Shown here one piece after another: positions 39,841 through 48,599 of a DNA stretch of 64,000 nt. A model generated the notes under the pieces. The model was not told where the DNA came from. It saw only the letters and a program-made list of their open reading frames with translations, and did no database searches. Each line of letters begins with the position of its first letter. Position 1 is the first letter of the stretch. The stretch spans positions 9,712-73,711 of the forward strand of contig CAYHVK010000016.1 in the NCBI GenBank assembly GCA_964360255.1. Direction: 5' to 3'. Source of the DNA: CAYHVK01 sp964360255 (GTDB lineage: Bacteria > Bdellovibrionota > Bdellovibrionia > Bdellovibrionales > UBA1609). Both the position numbers and the translations under genes were made by a program.

Positions 39841-40698
39841 GTGCTGGTTTTAGATGGTAAAAGTGTCGCACTGAAGGTGAAAAATCGCATCGCCCAAGAG
39901 ATCAAAAACCTACAAAAAAGCGGTTTGAAACGCGCTCCCGGATTAGCCGTAGTCATCGTCGGTGAGGACCCTGCCAGCCAAGTCTATGTTCGCAATAAAA
40001 TTAAGGCCTGCACAGAGGTAGGAATTGAATCTTTTCATCATGTTTTAGCCGCGGATACTTCAGAAGCAGCCCTTATAAAACTAGTGGAGAAGTTAAATGA
40101 AGACTCTTTAGTCGATGGCATCTTAGTTCAGCTGCCACTCCCAAAACATATAAACGCCGACAATGTGATTGCGACAATTGCTCAAGATAAAGATGCCGAT
40201 GGTCTCACTTACGGAAATCTCGGGGCTTTGTTTGCGGGGCAGCCGGTGGTGAAACCTTGCACTCCCGCGGGAGTTATTGAAATTTTAAAGCATTATAAAA
40301 TTGATATTGCCGGTAAGTCGGCGGTTGTTGTGGGGCGCAGCCAAATTGTAGGGCGGCCTATGGCGGCTTTGCTCATTGATGAAAATGCGACGGTCACAGT
40401 GGCTCATTCGAAAACTAAAAATCTCGAAGAAGTGACAAGTGCCGCTGATATAGTGGTAGTGGCAGCCGGAAAGCCAAAACTTCTTGGGCGTAGCGCCTTT
40501 AAAAAAGAGGCCGTCGTTATTGATGTAGGTATTCATCGCTTAGAATCAGGTCTTTGCGGAGACGTCCGCTACAGTGAACTTGAAGGGCACGTCGCAGCTG
40601 CGACTCCCGTACCGGGTGGTGTGGGAGCGATGACAATTGCGATGCTTATGGAAAATACTTTTCAACTAGCGAAGCGCCGCCTAAAACTGCAGGCGTAA
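39841..40698 (+). CDS. folD: FolD bifunctional methylene-THF dehydrogenase/cyclohydrolase
   Basis: The 285-residue protein starts at a GTG preceded by a G-run. Landmarks: YVRNKIKAC (Tyr and catalytic Lys), DGILVQLPLPKHI, KDADGL, VVGRSQIVGRP (NADP site) and TPVPGGVGAMT. It interconverts 5,10-methylene-THF, methenyl-THF and 10-formyl-THF in one-carbon metabolism, which also links to the glycine cleavage genes further on. It converges with the DUF3943-type gene with an 18-base overlap at the 3' ends. Confidence 0.97.
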   Translation: MLVLDGKSVALKVKNRIAQEIKNLQKSGLKRAPGLAVVIVGEDPASQVYVRNKIKACTEVGIESFHHVLAADTSEAALIKLVEKLNEDSLVDGILVQLPLPKHINADNVIATIAQDKDADGLTYGNLGALFAGQPVVKPCTPAGVIEILKHYKIDIAGKSAVVVGRSQIVGRPMAALLIDENATVTVAHSKTKNLEEVTSAADIVVVAAGKPKLLGRSAFKKEAVVIDVGIHRLESGLCGDVRYSELEGHVAAATPVPGGVGAMTIAMLMENTFQLAKRRLKLQA

Positions 40699-41689
40699 AC
40701 GCATTGCGATTTCGCGCGATGTATCCTGTGCTGTCAATGGTACGATACCGGGGCGGTTGGCGCGATTGCGGACAACCCAGCCGATGTCTCCTGATTTGAA
40801 CCAATCAGCACCAATCGTTTGATTGATCAAAGCTGACATGAAAAGGCCTGGCGAGGCGATTCCCTGTGCGATCATACCGAGAGTGGTACTACCTAATATT
40901 TTGCCATCGTTCTCAGTGATTTTTTCAGAGATTTGGTAAAGGAGTTCACCAAGAAGCGAACCTAATACCGGCGTCACAACGAGATCGTTAATTNNNNNNN
41001 NNNTTAATTGAAGGGCGCTCGAAAATAGCTTCTAAGCCGTACTCCCATAAAAATGTTGATGAGAAAACTGAAAATCCGAAAGACTCCCAAGCAGAAAAGC
41101 CTGAATGACGGGCAATGGTGTAGTAAGTCGCGCCTGAATAAGGATGCTCGATATAGTTCGTACGAAAGTTGTCTTTATCAAAAACTGGTGGCTTGGTGAT
41201 ATGGTTATAATAACTGCGACCAATATCTTTGCCTGGTTTCTCCCAGCCATTTCCTTCATGGCCGTAGCCTTGGGCTAAGAAACGACCAACAGCAAACATA
41301 CCTAATACAACAACGTTACGGGCGTTATTGGCGTGAATCATATCGTCTTCATTAAAGGTATAAAGAATTCCGCTCGCTTCTTCTTGAGGAGGATTGATAA
41401 TCAATACTGTTGAGTAAGGTTGTTCATCATTTTTATCGCAGAGATTATCAAAGAGGCGATTCTTGTGTTTGGGGTCGAGAAGATCGCGAGTTTCGCGGCA
41501 CGTCTCTGGCTGACGAGTATCGATGGTGATAGATTGCGCGAGGAGTGGTTTCCCTTTTTTAGGTAATTTTGAAAGATCAAAATCAAGAGGCATGACGCCT
41601 GGAAGTTGACCTTTTTTTGCTGGAGCAGCAGCGGCAGTGCTAAGGCTCACACCTAAAATCGCAATAGATAATAAAAATTTAATGTTCAT
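40681..41689 (-). CDS. DUF3943-type exported protein, interrupted by an artificial gap
   Basis: The reverse strand encodes a signal peptide (MNIKFLLSIAILGVSLSTAAA), PLDFDLSKLPKKGKPLL, and later the DUF3943-like IEHPYSGATYYTIAR, WESFGFSVFSSTFLWEYG and ERPSIN. After ten Ns it continues INDLVVTPVLGSLLGELLY to RLRLQF. TTAATT flanks both sides of the Ns; merging these copies gives one in-frame 330-residue protein. The terminal Phe and strand-rich tail suggest an outer-membrane or periplasmic protein, though function is unknown. Its ATG overlaps the stop of the upstream SLT lipoprotein gene (ATGA). Confidence 0.8.
40994..41003. other. Ten-N assembly gap
   Basis: Exactly ten Ns, flanked on both sides by TTAATT (40988-40993 and 41004-41009). 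See the DUF3943-type gene: collapse of Ns and one TTAATT restores the frame. Confidence 0.99.
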
Positions 41690-43494
41690 AATAAACCATT
41701 CGTTAAAGGTGTTGGCCCGTTAGGACGAGAAAGACGTTTTTTATAAGCGTCAGTATTAATTTTTTTAATATTTTGCAGGCCATAGCGTGCAGCGTTCTGA
41801 CCCATTTCACGCCATGCTAAGAAAGCAAAGGCGTAGTTGCGGTGAATGGGTTCAATCATTTGGTATTTTTCAACTTGCTCAAGTGTTACATTGCGACTTG
41901 AAAGATGGCGAAGACGCTCTACCATATTCTTTGGTGTGCAGTTATCTGCAACTTCTTTGCAAACGCCGTATTCGCCAGCGTGATAAGCCATAATCGCCAT
42001 GCCAGTATCTTGCGGAAATAATCTTACGAGCTTTTTAATGTAAGTCGCAGCCATGAAAGTGGATTGCACTAAATAGCCACGGTCATCTTCGGGGTTCGCT
42101 TTTTTATTCCTGATAAAGAAAAGATTAAAATCCTGACCTGAAGTGTCTTTAATATCAAAAGCTGTTTTATTGACAATCTGCCAAGGCCCGTAAGCTGATG
42201 GATTTTTATTTTTCTCAGAAGGCTTAACGCCTGTTACTTGTTGGGCATTGAATGTGCCATTACCTTTAAGATAGGCGGATTCCACTGGTAGCAAATAAGC
42301 AAATTCAGGTGTGAGTTTTAAGCTTTCAAAAACTTTTGATATATAAGGGCTTACATTGTGAGTGTAAGTGAAAACGTTTTTAACACCCTTTTGATCTTGA
42401 TTTGAGTAATAACTGACGAAGTGTTGGGTGCGGCTGTGAAGTCCGTAACTTGCAAAATCATTGGCTAAATCTAATCCGATTGCATTCGCTGCCGAAGTGG
42501 GAAAGAGGCCGGTATTGGGCTCGGCCCGAGCAGAAAGATCACGCCCGGCTCGAGCCGCTTGTTGGTGAGGAATGTGTTCTTCAGCTTCGATTTCACTCGG
42601 GTCTTTTTCAAAAAGCAAAATTGTGGCCTCTGCACCAGAAATCACTTCAAACATTAAATCGCCGGTGCTTGAATCATTACCTACAAGTTTTGCACGGGCA
42701 TTGCTACCGCCTTCAAGATTCACACTTGTCACATCAGTGACGACATTCTCAGTATCAATTAGATCAGCTAAAATACGCAGCGTCGGTGCTGCTGAGGCAT
42801 GAGCTTTTACGGTGATTTCTGAATATGAAGATCCACCAACAACAACCACTGAATTCTGGGCGACCACTCCACGCGATGTGAGTGATTCAAGTTGTCTGAG
42901 GCCACGATCAGAAAATTGCTTGATGGAGCTGGGTTTAATAACTTTTAGAGTCGGACGGCTTTTTGAAACTAAAAGACCAATTTCAGGAGTGTTGGGGTCG
43001 TCAGTTCTTTGAAGGCGCAATTCAATACGACGGCAACTTTGCGTATAGCAATAGGCCAAGAGCTGGAACTTTTTGTCCGCTTGTTTTGTTATTGAGTTAA
43101 GGGCTTTACCCTCGGCATTCATTTTGGCTTTGAATTTTAAAGATGCAGGAATTTGTGTGCCTGAAGCCTTAAATTTAAATTCCACTTGAAGGAACTGTGG
43201 TGCACCTTCGGTTTTTGCATTTTTCGCGTCAAGGGGAGTCACTTGCACATCGATAAGAGCATTCGCTAAACCCGTATCATTTTTATGGCCCACTTTTTTA
43301 ACAAGGGCATCGAAGGCGGCTTTAAATCCAGAAATTGTATACTGACTGACCACACGTTTTTTCGTGTCTGCATCTGTTACAGTTTTAGATTTACCCGTTA
43401 AGCCATCGCCGGGCTTAAAGCCGGCGCTACCGCCACCACCGCAAGCGCTGAGAATAAGACTGCTTAGAATTAAAATAAGTTTAAAGCGTTTCAT
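41686..43494 (-). CDS. Lipoprotein with C-terminal SLT (lytic transglycosylase-like) domain, paralogue 1
   Basis: The 602-residue protein has a lipobox LSAC with Cys18, a Gly-rich linker, a strand-rich N-terminal region, and from about residue 365 an SLT-type domain: LPVESAYL with the candidate catalytic Glu, AYGPWQIVN, DDRGYLVQSTFMAA and AIMAYHAGEYG. Such enzymes cleave glycan strands of peptidoglycan. The ending KRLSRPNGPTPL matches the next gene's product. The gene is coupled on both sides by 4-base overlaps. The N-terminal region (with VQVTPLDAKNA) is shared with the paralogue but otherwise unknown. Confidence 0.82.
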   Translation of the reverse strand: MKRFKLILILSSLILSACGGGGSAGFKPGDGLTGKSKTVTDADTKKRVVSQYTISGFKAAFDALVKKVGHKNDTGLANALIDVQVTPLDAKNAKTEGAPQFLQVEFKFKASGTQIPASLKFKAKMNAEGKALNSITKQADKKFQLLAYCYTQSCRRIELRLQRTDDPNTPEIGLLVSKSRPTLKVIKPSSIKQFSDRGLRQLESLTSRGVVAQNSVVVVGGSSYSEITVKAHASAAPTLRILADLIDTENVVTDVTSVNLEGGSNARAKLVGNDSSTGDLMFEVISGAEATILLFEKDPSEIEAEEHIPHQQAARAGRDLSARAEPNTGLFPTSAANAIGLDLANDFASYGLHSRTQHFVSYYSNQDQKGVKNVFTYTHNVSPYISKVFESLKLTPEFAYLLPVESAYLKGNGTFNAQQVTGVKPSEKNKNPSAYGPWQIVNKTAFDIKDTSGQDFNLFFIRNKKANPEDDRGYLVQSTFMAATYIKKLVRLFPQDTGMAIMAYHAGEYGVCKEVADNCTPKNMVERLRHLSSRNVTLEQVEKYQMIEPIHRNYAFAFLAWREMGQNAARYGLQNIKKINTDAYKKRLSRPNGPTPLTNGLL

Positions 43495-45518
43495 TGACCG
43501 GCCTTTGTGCTGACATTGCTAAGAGTGGGAGTGGGTCCACCCACGCGTGATAGACGTTTAATATCAGTGCGGGCTTTTGGAGCCGGCACTGCATTTAAAC
43601 CGTATTTCTGTGTATTCTGACCCACTTCACGAAACGCTAAGAATTGATTGGCGTAAGAAGTTTTGGCCATATTGAATTTTCGCACCATACGGTAATCGAT
43701 ATTATAATTTTTAAAACGTCTAAAGAAGGCATTGCGAGCATTGGCGGGTCCGCTATCGCCTTGGTTGTAGCCAACCACCGCCATAATGGGTTCGCTCTGA
43801 AGTTTATAAGTTTTAATTAAATAATTAAGGTAGTGAGCGGCCATGAAAGTGGATTGAACTAAGTAACCACGGTCATCGCTATTTGAATACATACGTTGCT
43901 TTCCGCAACCTTTAATAGGCGTGTACTGAAACCCTGCGCCTGAAAGTCTCTTGATACCAAGAGCTGTATTATTCACGATCTGCCATGGGCCGAAAGCTGT
44001 CCCGCAATTGGCGGCTGTTGTGATCACAGTTGGTTTGTATTCTCCATCAAGAAGATATCCCGATTCGATCAACATGATATAGGCAAATTCGGTTGTCATG
44101 TTCAACGATTCAAATACTTGGGTGATATAAGGAGAAACTGCTGGTGTGTGAGGGATAGCTAAGCGCACTTTAGATTTCCAAGGACCAATTAATTTCTGAG
44201 TAATGGCATCTTGCCCGAACTTTGCGAAACTCAGTGACTGGGCGACACCAGCTGTATTGGTTTTATTGGTAGGAAATAATCCACCGGTAGTTGGGCTTTG
44301 TAGAGCTACAGGTGCCGAGTCTGTTGCAGGAGCTGAGGCCGGAGCAGTAGGAGTCGGGGCCACAGGGGCTGGCACAGCAGAAGTCGCCTCTTTAACAAGC
44401 TCTGGGCGTTGATTCTGAGTTGTAGTCGGAGCTGGGTTGATTAATAAAAAGCGTAAAGCTCCTCCGCGTGGAGCTGGAGTTTTAACTGCCGGGGGTGAAG
44501 TTTTCTTTGCCGTCACTTTAGGCGCAGTTTTATCTGTAGAGTTCAGGCCTAAAAGAATATTTGTATCAGGAGTGATCATGGCTGAAGAAGGCTCATTGGC
44601 CTGCTGAACTTCAATCATCATGTCATTTGTTTCAGGGTCAATGCCAAGAATGCGAACATATTGATTTGATTCAACAACGGGCGCCACTTCAGACGTATCA
44701 ATCACAGGAGCCGTAAACGATAGAATATTATTTTTCAAATCACGACTCTGAATTTGAACTTGAGATTTTGAAGCCCCACTGACAACACTAAAAGAGGATT
44801 GAGTGACTTTTGGTCCCCGGCGGACTGTTTCTTCAAGTTCACGGATTTGGCCAGCTGAAATTTCAGCCGCAGCCTCTTCACTTGAAGCTAAAAGCTGGGT
44901 TTGTGGCTGAGTTTTTGTAAAAAGAACGCCAGCGACTTTTGTGTCGGCCTCGTATGTTCCACTAGCTGTTTTTTTGTTGTACTGAAATTTAATTTCAATA
45001 CTGGCACATGTTGGGGCTTCACATTCTAGCGAAACACCAAGAGGTTGATTTGTCTTTTCTTTTTTTCTTTGTAAAATGTTTTTTGCTGAAGGGCGTGAGA
45101 GGCTGGTTTCAAGTGGCGCCAAGAATTCCACTGGCTCGGCATTTTCTAAATAAAGCCTGATGAAAAGATTTTTAGGATTTGCTTGGGTCATGCGGCGATT
45201 TTCATCAAGAGCTGTGACTTCAACATTGCTAATGCTTTTAGCAAGGGCAGCGTTGTTAACTGGTCGAGTTTGCTCTTCAAGAGCCGCAAAATTTAATTTT
45301 TTACCGGCAGAAATATAACCGGCTTCAATGACTTCATCAGTGTCAGGGTTTATAATTTTAGTTTTGCCGCCAGTGGGTTGGGGCTGGGAGTCAGCTGATA
45401 ACTGCACCCTATACTCGCCATTTTCACCACAACCAGTAACAAGGCCGAGGGTGAGGAGGGCCCAGGCGAATGCGCTAAGTAGTTGTATTACCATGAAAAA
45501 TTTACTCTTCTTAAGCAT
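43491..45518 (-). CDS. Lipoprotein with C-terminal SLT (lytic transglycosylase-like) domain, paralogue 2
   Basis: I start at the ATG at 45518 (GGGAG upstream), which gives a clean lipoprotein signal with lipobox VTGC, Cys30, and 675 residues. It shares with the next protein the N-terminal pattern (NVEVTALDEN against DVQVTPLDAK), the LFPTN entry to the SLT region, VSPYITQVFESL, IESGYL with the candidate Glu, FGPWQIVN, SDDRGYLVQSTFMAAHYL and the ending KRLSRVGGPTP. A Pro/Ala/Thr-rich linker lies in the middle. First gene of the operon; no clear terminator before the next gene. Confidence 0.82.
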   Translation of the reverse strand: MLKKSKFFMVIQLLSAFAWALLTLGLVTGCGENGEYRVQLSADSQPQPTGGKTKIINPDTDEVIEAGYISAGKKLNFAALEEQTRPVNNAALAKSISNVEVTALDENRRMTQANPKNLFIRLYLENAEPVEFLAPLETSLSRPSAKNILQRKKEKTNQPLGVSLECEAPTCASIEIKFQYNKKTASGTYEADTKVAGVLFTKTQPQTQLLASSEEAAAEISAGQIRELEETVRRGPKVTQSSFSVVSGASKSQVQIQSRDLKNNILSFTAPVIDTSEVAPVVESNQYVRILGIDPETNDMMIEVQQANEPSSAMITPDTNILLGLNSTDKTAPKVTAKKTSPPAVKTPAPRGGALRFLLINPAPTTTQNQRPELVKEATSAVPAPVAPTPTAPASAPATDSAPVALQSPTTGGLFPTNKTNTAGVAQSLSFAKFGQDAITQKLIGPWKSKVRLAIPHTPAVSPYITQVFESLNMTTEFAYIMLIESGYLLDGEYKPTVITTAANCGTAFGPWQIVNNTALGIKRLSGAGFQYTPIKGCGKQRMYSNSDDRGYLVQSTFMAAHYLNYLIKTYKLQSEPIMAVVGYNQGDSGPANARNAFFRRFKNYNIDYRMVRKFNMAKTSYANQFLAFREVGQNTQKYGLNAVPAPKARTDIKRLSRVGGPTPTLSNVSTKAGQ

Positions 45519-45717
45519 TATAGGGTCTCCCAGCCTGTAGAAACAGAGCAATCAGGGGACCAGCACTAAAGCGAAGGTGTTCCTTCTTAAAAAAACGGCC
45601 CTAAATTTTTTAGAAAACCTTCGACAAATTTAGTCACTGCACAACGCTATAAGTAGGCTCGGCCACTGATTTTTGTTATGTTCTTCGCGGTTCATGTGAA
45701 AAATTTATAGGTGATTT

Positions 45718-46818
45718 ATGTTAAAGACTCCGCTCTTTGAAGAGCATCAAAATGCCGGTGCTAAAATCGTTGAATTTGCAGGCTGGCAAATGCCAGTGGA
45801 TTATTTTGGTATTCGTGCCGAGCACATGCACGTCCGCCAGAAAATTGGTTTGTTCGATGTCTCTCACATGGGAGAAATTCGTGTTAAAGGTCCGAAGGCG
45901 GTTGAAACTTTACAATGGCTCACTTCAAACGATGTGACTCGCATTTCAAATGGCCAAGCTCAATACTCTCTTCTCACTAATGATCAGGGTGGAATGGTTG
46001 ACGACCTCATCATCTATTGTCTCGAGAAAGATCAAGATTACTTGGTCTGCGTTAATGCTTCGAATACTGAAAAAGATTGGGCTTGGTTTCAAGAACACAA
46101 TCGTGGCGCCGAACTTAAGAATGAAAGTTCTGAGTGGGGACAAATCGCTGTTCAAGGCCCGTTAGCTGTTGATCTGGTGGCTCAAGTTTTGGGTGCGAAT
46201 CTAAAATCCTTAAAGGCTTTCGAGTTCGCCAGCGTGAATTTTCAAGGAGTCACTTGTTTAGCCGCTCGTACTGGTTACACTGGCGAAGATGGCTTTGAAG
46301 TTTTTGTTCCCACAGCGAAAACCGTAGCTTTATGGCGGGCTTTCTTAGCGGCCAGCCCCGAGGCGAAAGCCATTGGTTTAGGAGCACGCGATACTTTACG
46401 TACCGAAATGAAGTACAGCCTTTATGGTCAAGAGATTGATGCTACGACTAATCCTTATGAGGCTGGCCTAGGTTGGGTTGTTAAGGCCGATAAAAAGGAC
46501 TTTATTGGGCGCTCTAAAATCGTGGGAGCTAAAGAAGCGGGGCTAAAATCAAAACTCGTGGGCTTTAAGATGCGCGATAAGGGTATTGGACGCCATGATT
46601 ACAAAGTTTATGACAAGGATCATAAAGAAATCGGTCGCGTCACAAGCGGAACTGTATCGCCGAGCTTGAATGAGAATATAGGAATAGCGTATGTTACTTC
46701 CGAACACAGCACAGTTGGATCAGAAATATTTATAGATATTCGCGGTCGCTATGCAAAAGCCGAAGTTGTACCAACTCCATTTGTTGAAACAACTTTGACT
46801 AAAAAGTCTTCGAAATAG
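45718..46818 (+). CDS. gcvT: Glycine cleavage system T protein (aminomethyltransferase)
   Basis: The 366-residue protein has DVSHMGEIRVKGP, YSLLTNDQGGMVDDLIIY, ARTGYTGEDGFEVFVP and GLGARDTLRTEM, standard for GcvT. It transfers the methylene group from the aminomethyl-lipoyl arm of GcvH to tetrahydrofolate, releasing ammonia. gcvH follows 32 bases on, but no gcvP is in the window. The 166 bases upstream contain no convincing glycine riboswitch. Confidence 0.97.
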   Translation: MLKTPLFEEHQNAGAKIVEFAGWQMPVDYFGIRAEHMHVRQKIGLFDVSHMGEIRVKGPKAVETLQWLTSNDVTRISNGQAQYSLLTNDQGGMVDDLIIYCLEKDQDYLVCVNASNTEKDWAWFQEHNRGAELKNESSEWGQIAVQGPLAVDLVAQVLGANLKSLKAFEFASVNFQGVTCLAARTGYTGEDGFEVFVPTAKTVALWRAFLAASPEAKAIGLGARDTLRTEMKYSLYGQEIDATTNPYEAGLGWVVKADKKDFIGRSKIVGAKEAGLKSKLVGFKMRDKGIGRHDYKVYDKDHKEIGRVTSGTVSPSLNENIGIAYVTSEHSTVGSEIFIDIRGRYAKAEVVPTPFVETTLTKKSSK

Positions 46819-46850
46819 TTTTATTTTTTAATTATAGAGGGAGCTAAAAG

Positions 46851-47240
46851 ATGGCAAATTTTGTTGTACCAGAAGAGAATTACTACACTAAAGATCACGA
46901 GTGGGCCTCAGTAGATGAGAACATGGTGACGGTTGGTGTGACTGAATTTGCTCAAGATTCTTTGGGCGAGATCGTTTACGTTGAGCTTCCTGAAACAGGA
47001 CAAAAAGTCACTCAAGGTGAGCCTTTCGGTGTTGTTGAGAGTGTAAAAGCTGTAAGTGATCTAGTGGCTCCGGTGTCTGGCACTGTGGTTGAAGTGAATG
47101 AAAGCGTTCAAGAAGACCCAGGTGTGATTAACGACGATTCAATGAACGACGGCTGGCTCGTTCGTATCGAGATGGATTCTGAAAAAGAATTAGCCAACTT
47201 GATGCGGGCTCCTGATTACCGCAAACTTATTAGTAAATAG
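46851..47240 (+). CDS. gcvH: Glycine cleavage system H protein
   Basis: The 129-residue lipoyl carrier has the lipoylated Lys66 in VVESVKAVSDL and the conserved DHEWASVD near the start and NDDSMNDGWLVRI near the end. It shuttles the aminomethyl group between GcvP, GcvT and lipoamide dehydrogenase. GAGGGAGC precedes the ATG. A terminator hairpin follows. Confidence 0.97.
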   Translation: MANFVVPEENYYTKDHEWASVDENMVTVGVTEFAQDSLGEIVYVELPETGQKVTQGEPFGVVESVKAVSDLVAPVSGTVVEVNESVQEDPGVINDDSMNDGWLVRIEMDSEKELANLMRAPDYRKLISK

Positions 47241-47245
47241 ATATT

Positions 47246-47293
47246 AGGGCCACTAGTGGTGGCCCTTCTTCCTGCTTCGCTGAGTCGAAGCAG
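47246..47293 (+). terminator. Tandem hairpins after gcvH
   Basis: First stem 47246-47253 with 47259-47266, then TTCTTCC; second stem 47272-47279 with 47286-47293. The first is a plausible intrinsic terminator with a weak T-run. Confidence 0.65.
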
Positions 47294-47328
47294 ATGACTT
47301 CACTTTAATCCTACCGTAGCCTTTTCTT

Positions 47329-48204
47329 ATGAATTTACAGTTCGTCACCACCATTGCGTTGCCGCTTGTTCTTATCCTTATTATGTTCGGCCTGGGGCTC
47401 TCCTTAACGGTTGAAGATTTTAAGCGAGTCATGAATTTTCCTCGCCCAGTGATAGTGGGTTTGGGTTGCCAGTTGATTCTGCTTCCGGCGGTCGCATTTG
47501 GACTTTGCTATTTATTTCAATTACCGCCGGCATTTGCTATCGGTCTCGTACTTTTATCGGCTTCACCTGGTGGGGCCACATCGAATGTCTTCTCGCACCT
47601 CACGAATGGAGATGTAGCCCTCAATCTCACTCTCACTGCGATCAACAGCGCTTTAACTGCTATCACGCTGCCACTCGTAACAGGACTGGCTCTTCAATTG
47701 TTCGCAGAGCAAGATCAGAGTATTGGTCTGCAGTTTTCAAAAATGATCGAAGTCTTTCTTGTGATTCTTGTTCCGGTGAGTATCGGAATGTTAGTGCGCG
47801 CGAAAAAGCCAGTATTTGCCCTGAAAATGGATCGCCCGGTGCGCGGGTTCTCGATTTTCGCATTGATCGTCATTGTTATCGGAGCGGTGACGAAAGAGTG
47901 GTCTTTACTCGCTGATAATATTGGTCTCATCGGTTGGGCTGTTTTATCATTTAATTTACTGAGTCTTGCGGTTGGATATTTGGTTCCGAAAATGATGAAG
48001 ATCTCCCATGATCAGGCGGTGGCAATCTCTTTTGAGATTGGAATTCATAATGGCACCTTAGCTCTTTTTGTGGCGATCTCAGTTTTGGGTTCGACTCAAA
48101 TTGCAGTGCCGGCAGCGGCTTACAGCGTTTTAATGTTTTTCACTGCGGGGATCTTTTCTTTGTTGTTAAGAAAGAGCAAAAATAGCGGGGGAGCCCTAAC
48201 TTAG
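47329..48204 (+). CDS. Bile acid:sodium symporter (BASS) family transporter
   Basis: The 291-residue membrane protein has about nine to ten helices. Landmarks are FGLGLSLTVEDFKRV near the start, LLSASPGGATSNVFSHLTNGD in the first inverted repeat and FEIGIHNGTLALFVA in the second; these are the sodium-site signatures of BASS transporters. Substrate in non-gut bacteria is usually an organic acid or unknown. Gap of 88 bases to gcvH with terminator between. Confidence 0.9.
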   Translation: MNLQFVTTIALPLVLILIMFGLGLSLTVEDFKRVMNFPRPVIVGLGCQLILLPAVAFGLCYLFQLPPAFAIGLVLLSASPGGATSNVFSHLTNGDVALNLTLTAINSALTAITLPLVTGLALQLFAEQDQSIGLQFSKMIEVFLVILVPVSIGMLVRAKKPVFALKMDRPVRGFSIFALIVIVIGAVTKEWSLLADNIGLIGWAVLSFNLLSLAVGYLVPKMMKISHDQAVAISFEIGIHNGTLALFVAISVLGSTQIAVPAAAYSVLMFFTAGIFSLLLRKSKNSGGALT

Positions 48205-48206
48205 GG

Positions 48207-48235
48207 TTGACGGGCTTATTGCGAGCCGTTAAAAA
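48207..48235 (+). promoter_or_regulatory. Sigma-70-type promoter of tRNA-Leu
   Basis: TTGACG (48207-48212) and TAAAAA (48230-48235) are spaced 17 bp, just downstream of the BASS gene stop. Transcription would start near 48242, 17 bases before the tRNA. Confidence 0.65.
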
Positions 48236-48258
48236 GAACCCTCAAAAATGCCTTATGT

Positions 48259-48343
48259 GCCCGGGTGGTGGAATTGGCAGACACGCTAGACTTAGGATCT
48301 AGTACCGCAAGGTGTGCAGGTTCAAGTCCTGTCCCGGGTACCA
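48259..48343 (+). tRNA. tRNA-Leu (anticodon UAG)
   Basis: Acceptor arms 48259-48265 and 48333-48339, D arm with GGTGGAATTGG, anticodon stem CTAGA/TCTAG around loop CTTAGGA (anticodon TAG), a long variable arm typical of class II tRNA-Leu, a GGTTCAAGTCC T arm, discriminator A and encoded CCA (48341-48343). It reads CUA and, with modification, other CUN codons. Confidence 0.96.
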
Positions 48344-48350
48344 AAATAAT

Positions 48351-48382
48351 AAAAGCCAGCTTTTAGCTGGCTTTTTTATTTT
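48351..48382 (+). terminator. Intrinsic terminator after tRNA-Leu
   Basis: Stem GCCAGC/GCTGGC (48355-48360 with 48366-48371) extended by A-T pairs, loop TTTTA and a long T-run. Confidence 0.9.
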
Positions 48383-48383
48383 G

Positions 48384-48599
48384 CTGCCCATGACGAAGAC
48401 CTGAGTCAGGCATTCCCCCTGTGCAGGTTCACAAAATGCACGAAGCGCCGCAGCCACTCCTGTCCCTCCTTCGTCTCAAAATGAGACGTTCATTTTATGA
48501 TCATGAGTTATAGTTTTGATCAGAATAAATCCTGTGTTCTGGATATTTCCGCTCTAGCATTAGATAGGCACGGCCTATGATTTGCATTTTTCATTAACT
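48384..48599 (+). other. 216-base gene-free region
   Basis: It holds an 11-base copy of the tRNA-Leu 3' region (48421-48431), a CGTCTC/GAGACG hairpin (48472-48488), an ATAGGC/GCCTAT dyad (48564-48578) and a weak sigma-54-like CGGCCTATGATTTGCA (48571-48586). I see no gene. Confidence 0.5.

Noticed and set aside
40681..40977. Separate 98-residue gene downstream of the Ns
   Set aside because: Its apparent start is an internal codon; it is the C-terminal part of the DUF3943-type gene split by the artificial gap.
45552..45717. Glycine riboswitch before gcvT
   Set aside because: Searched for the conserved cores of the glycine aptamer; only short chance matches are present and no tandem structure.
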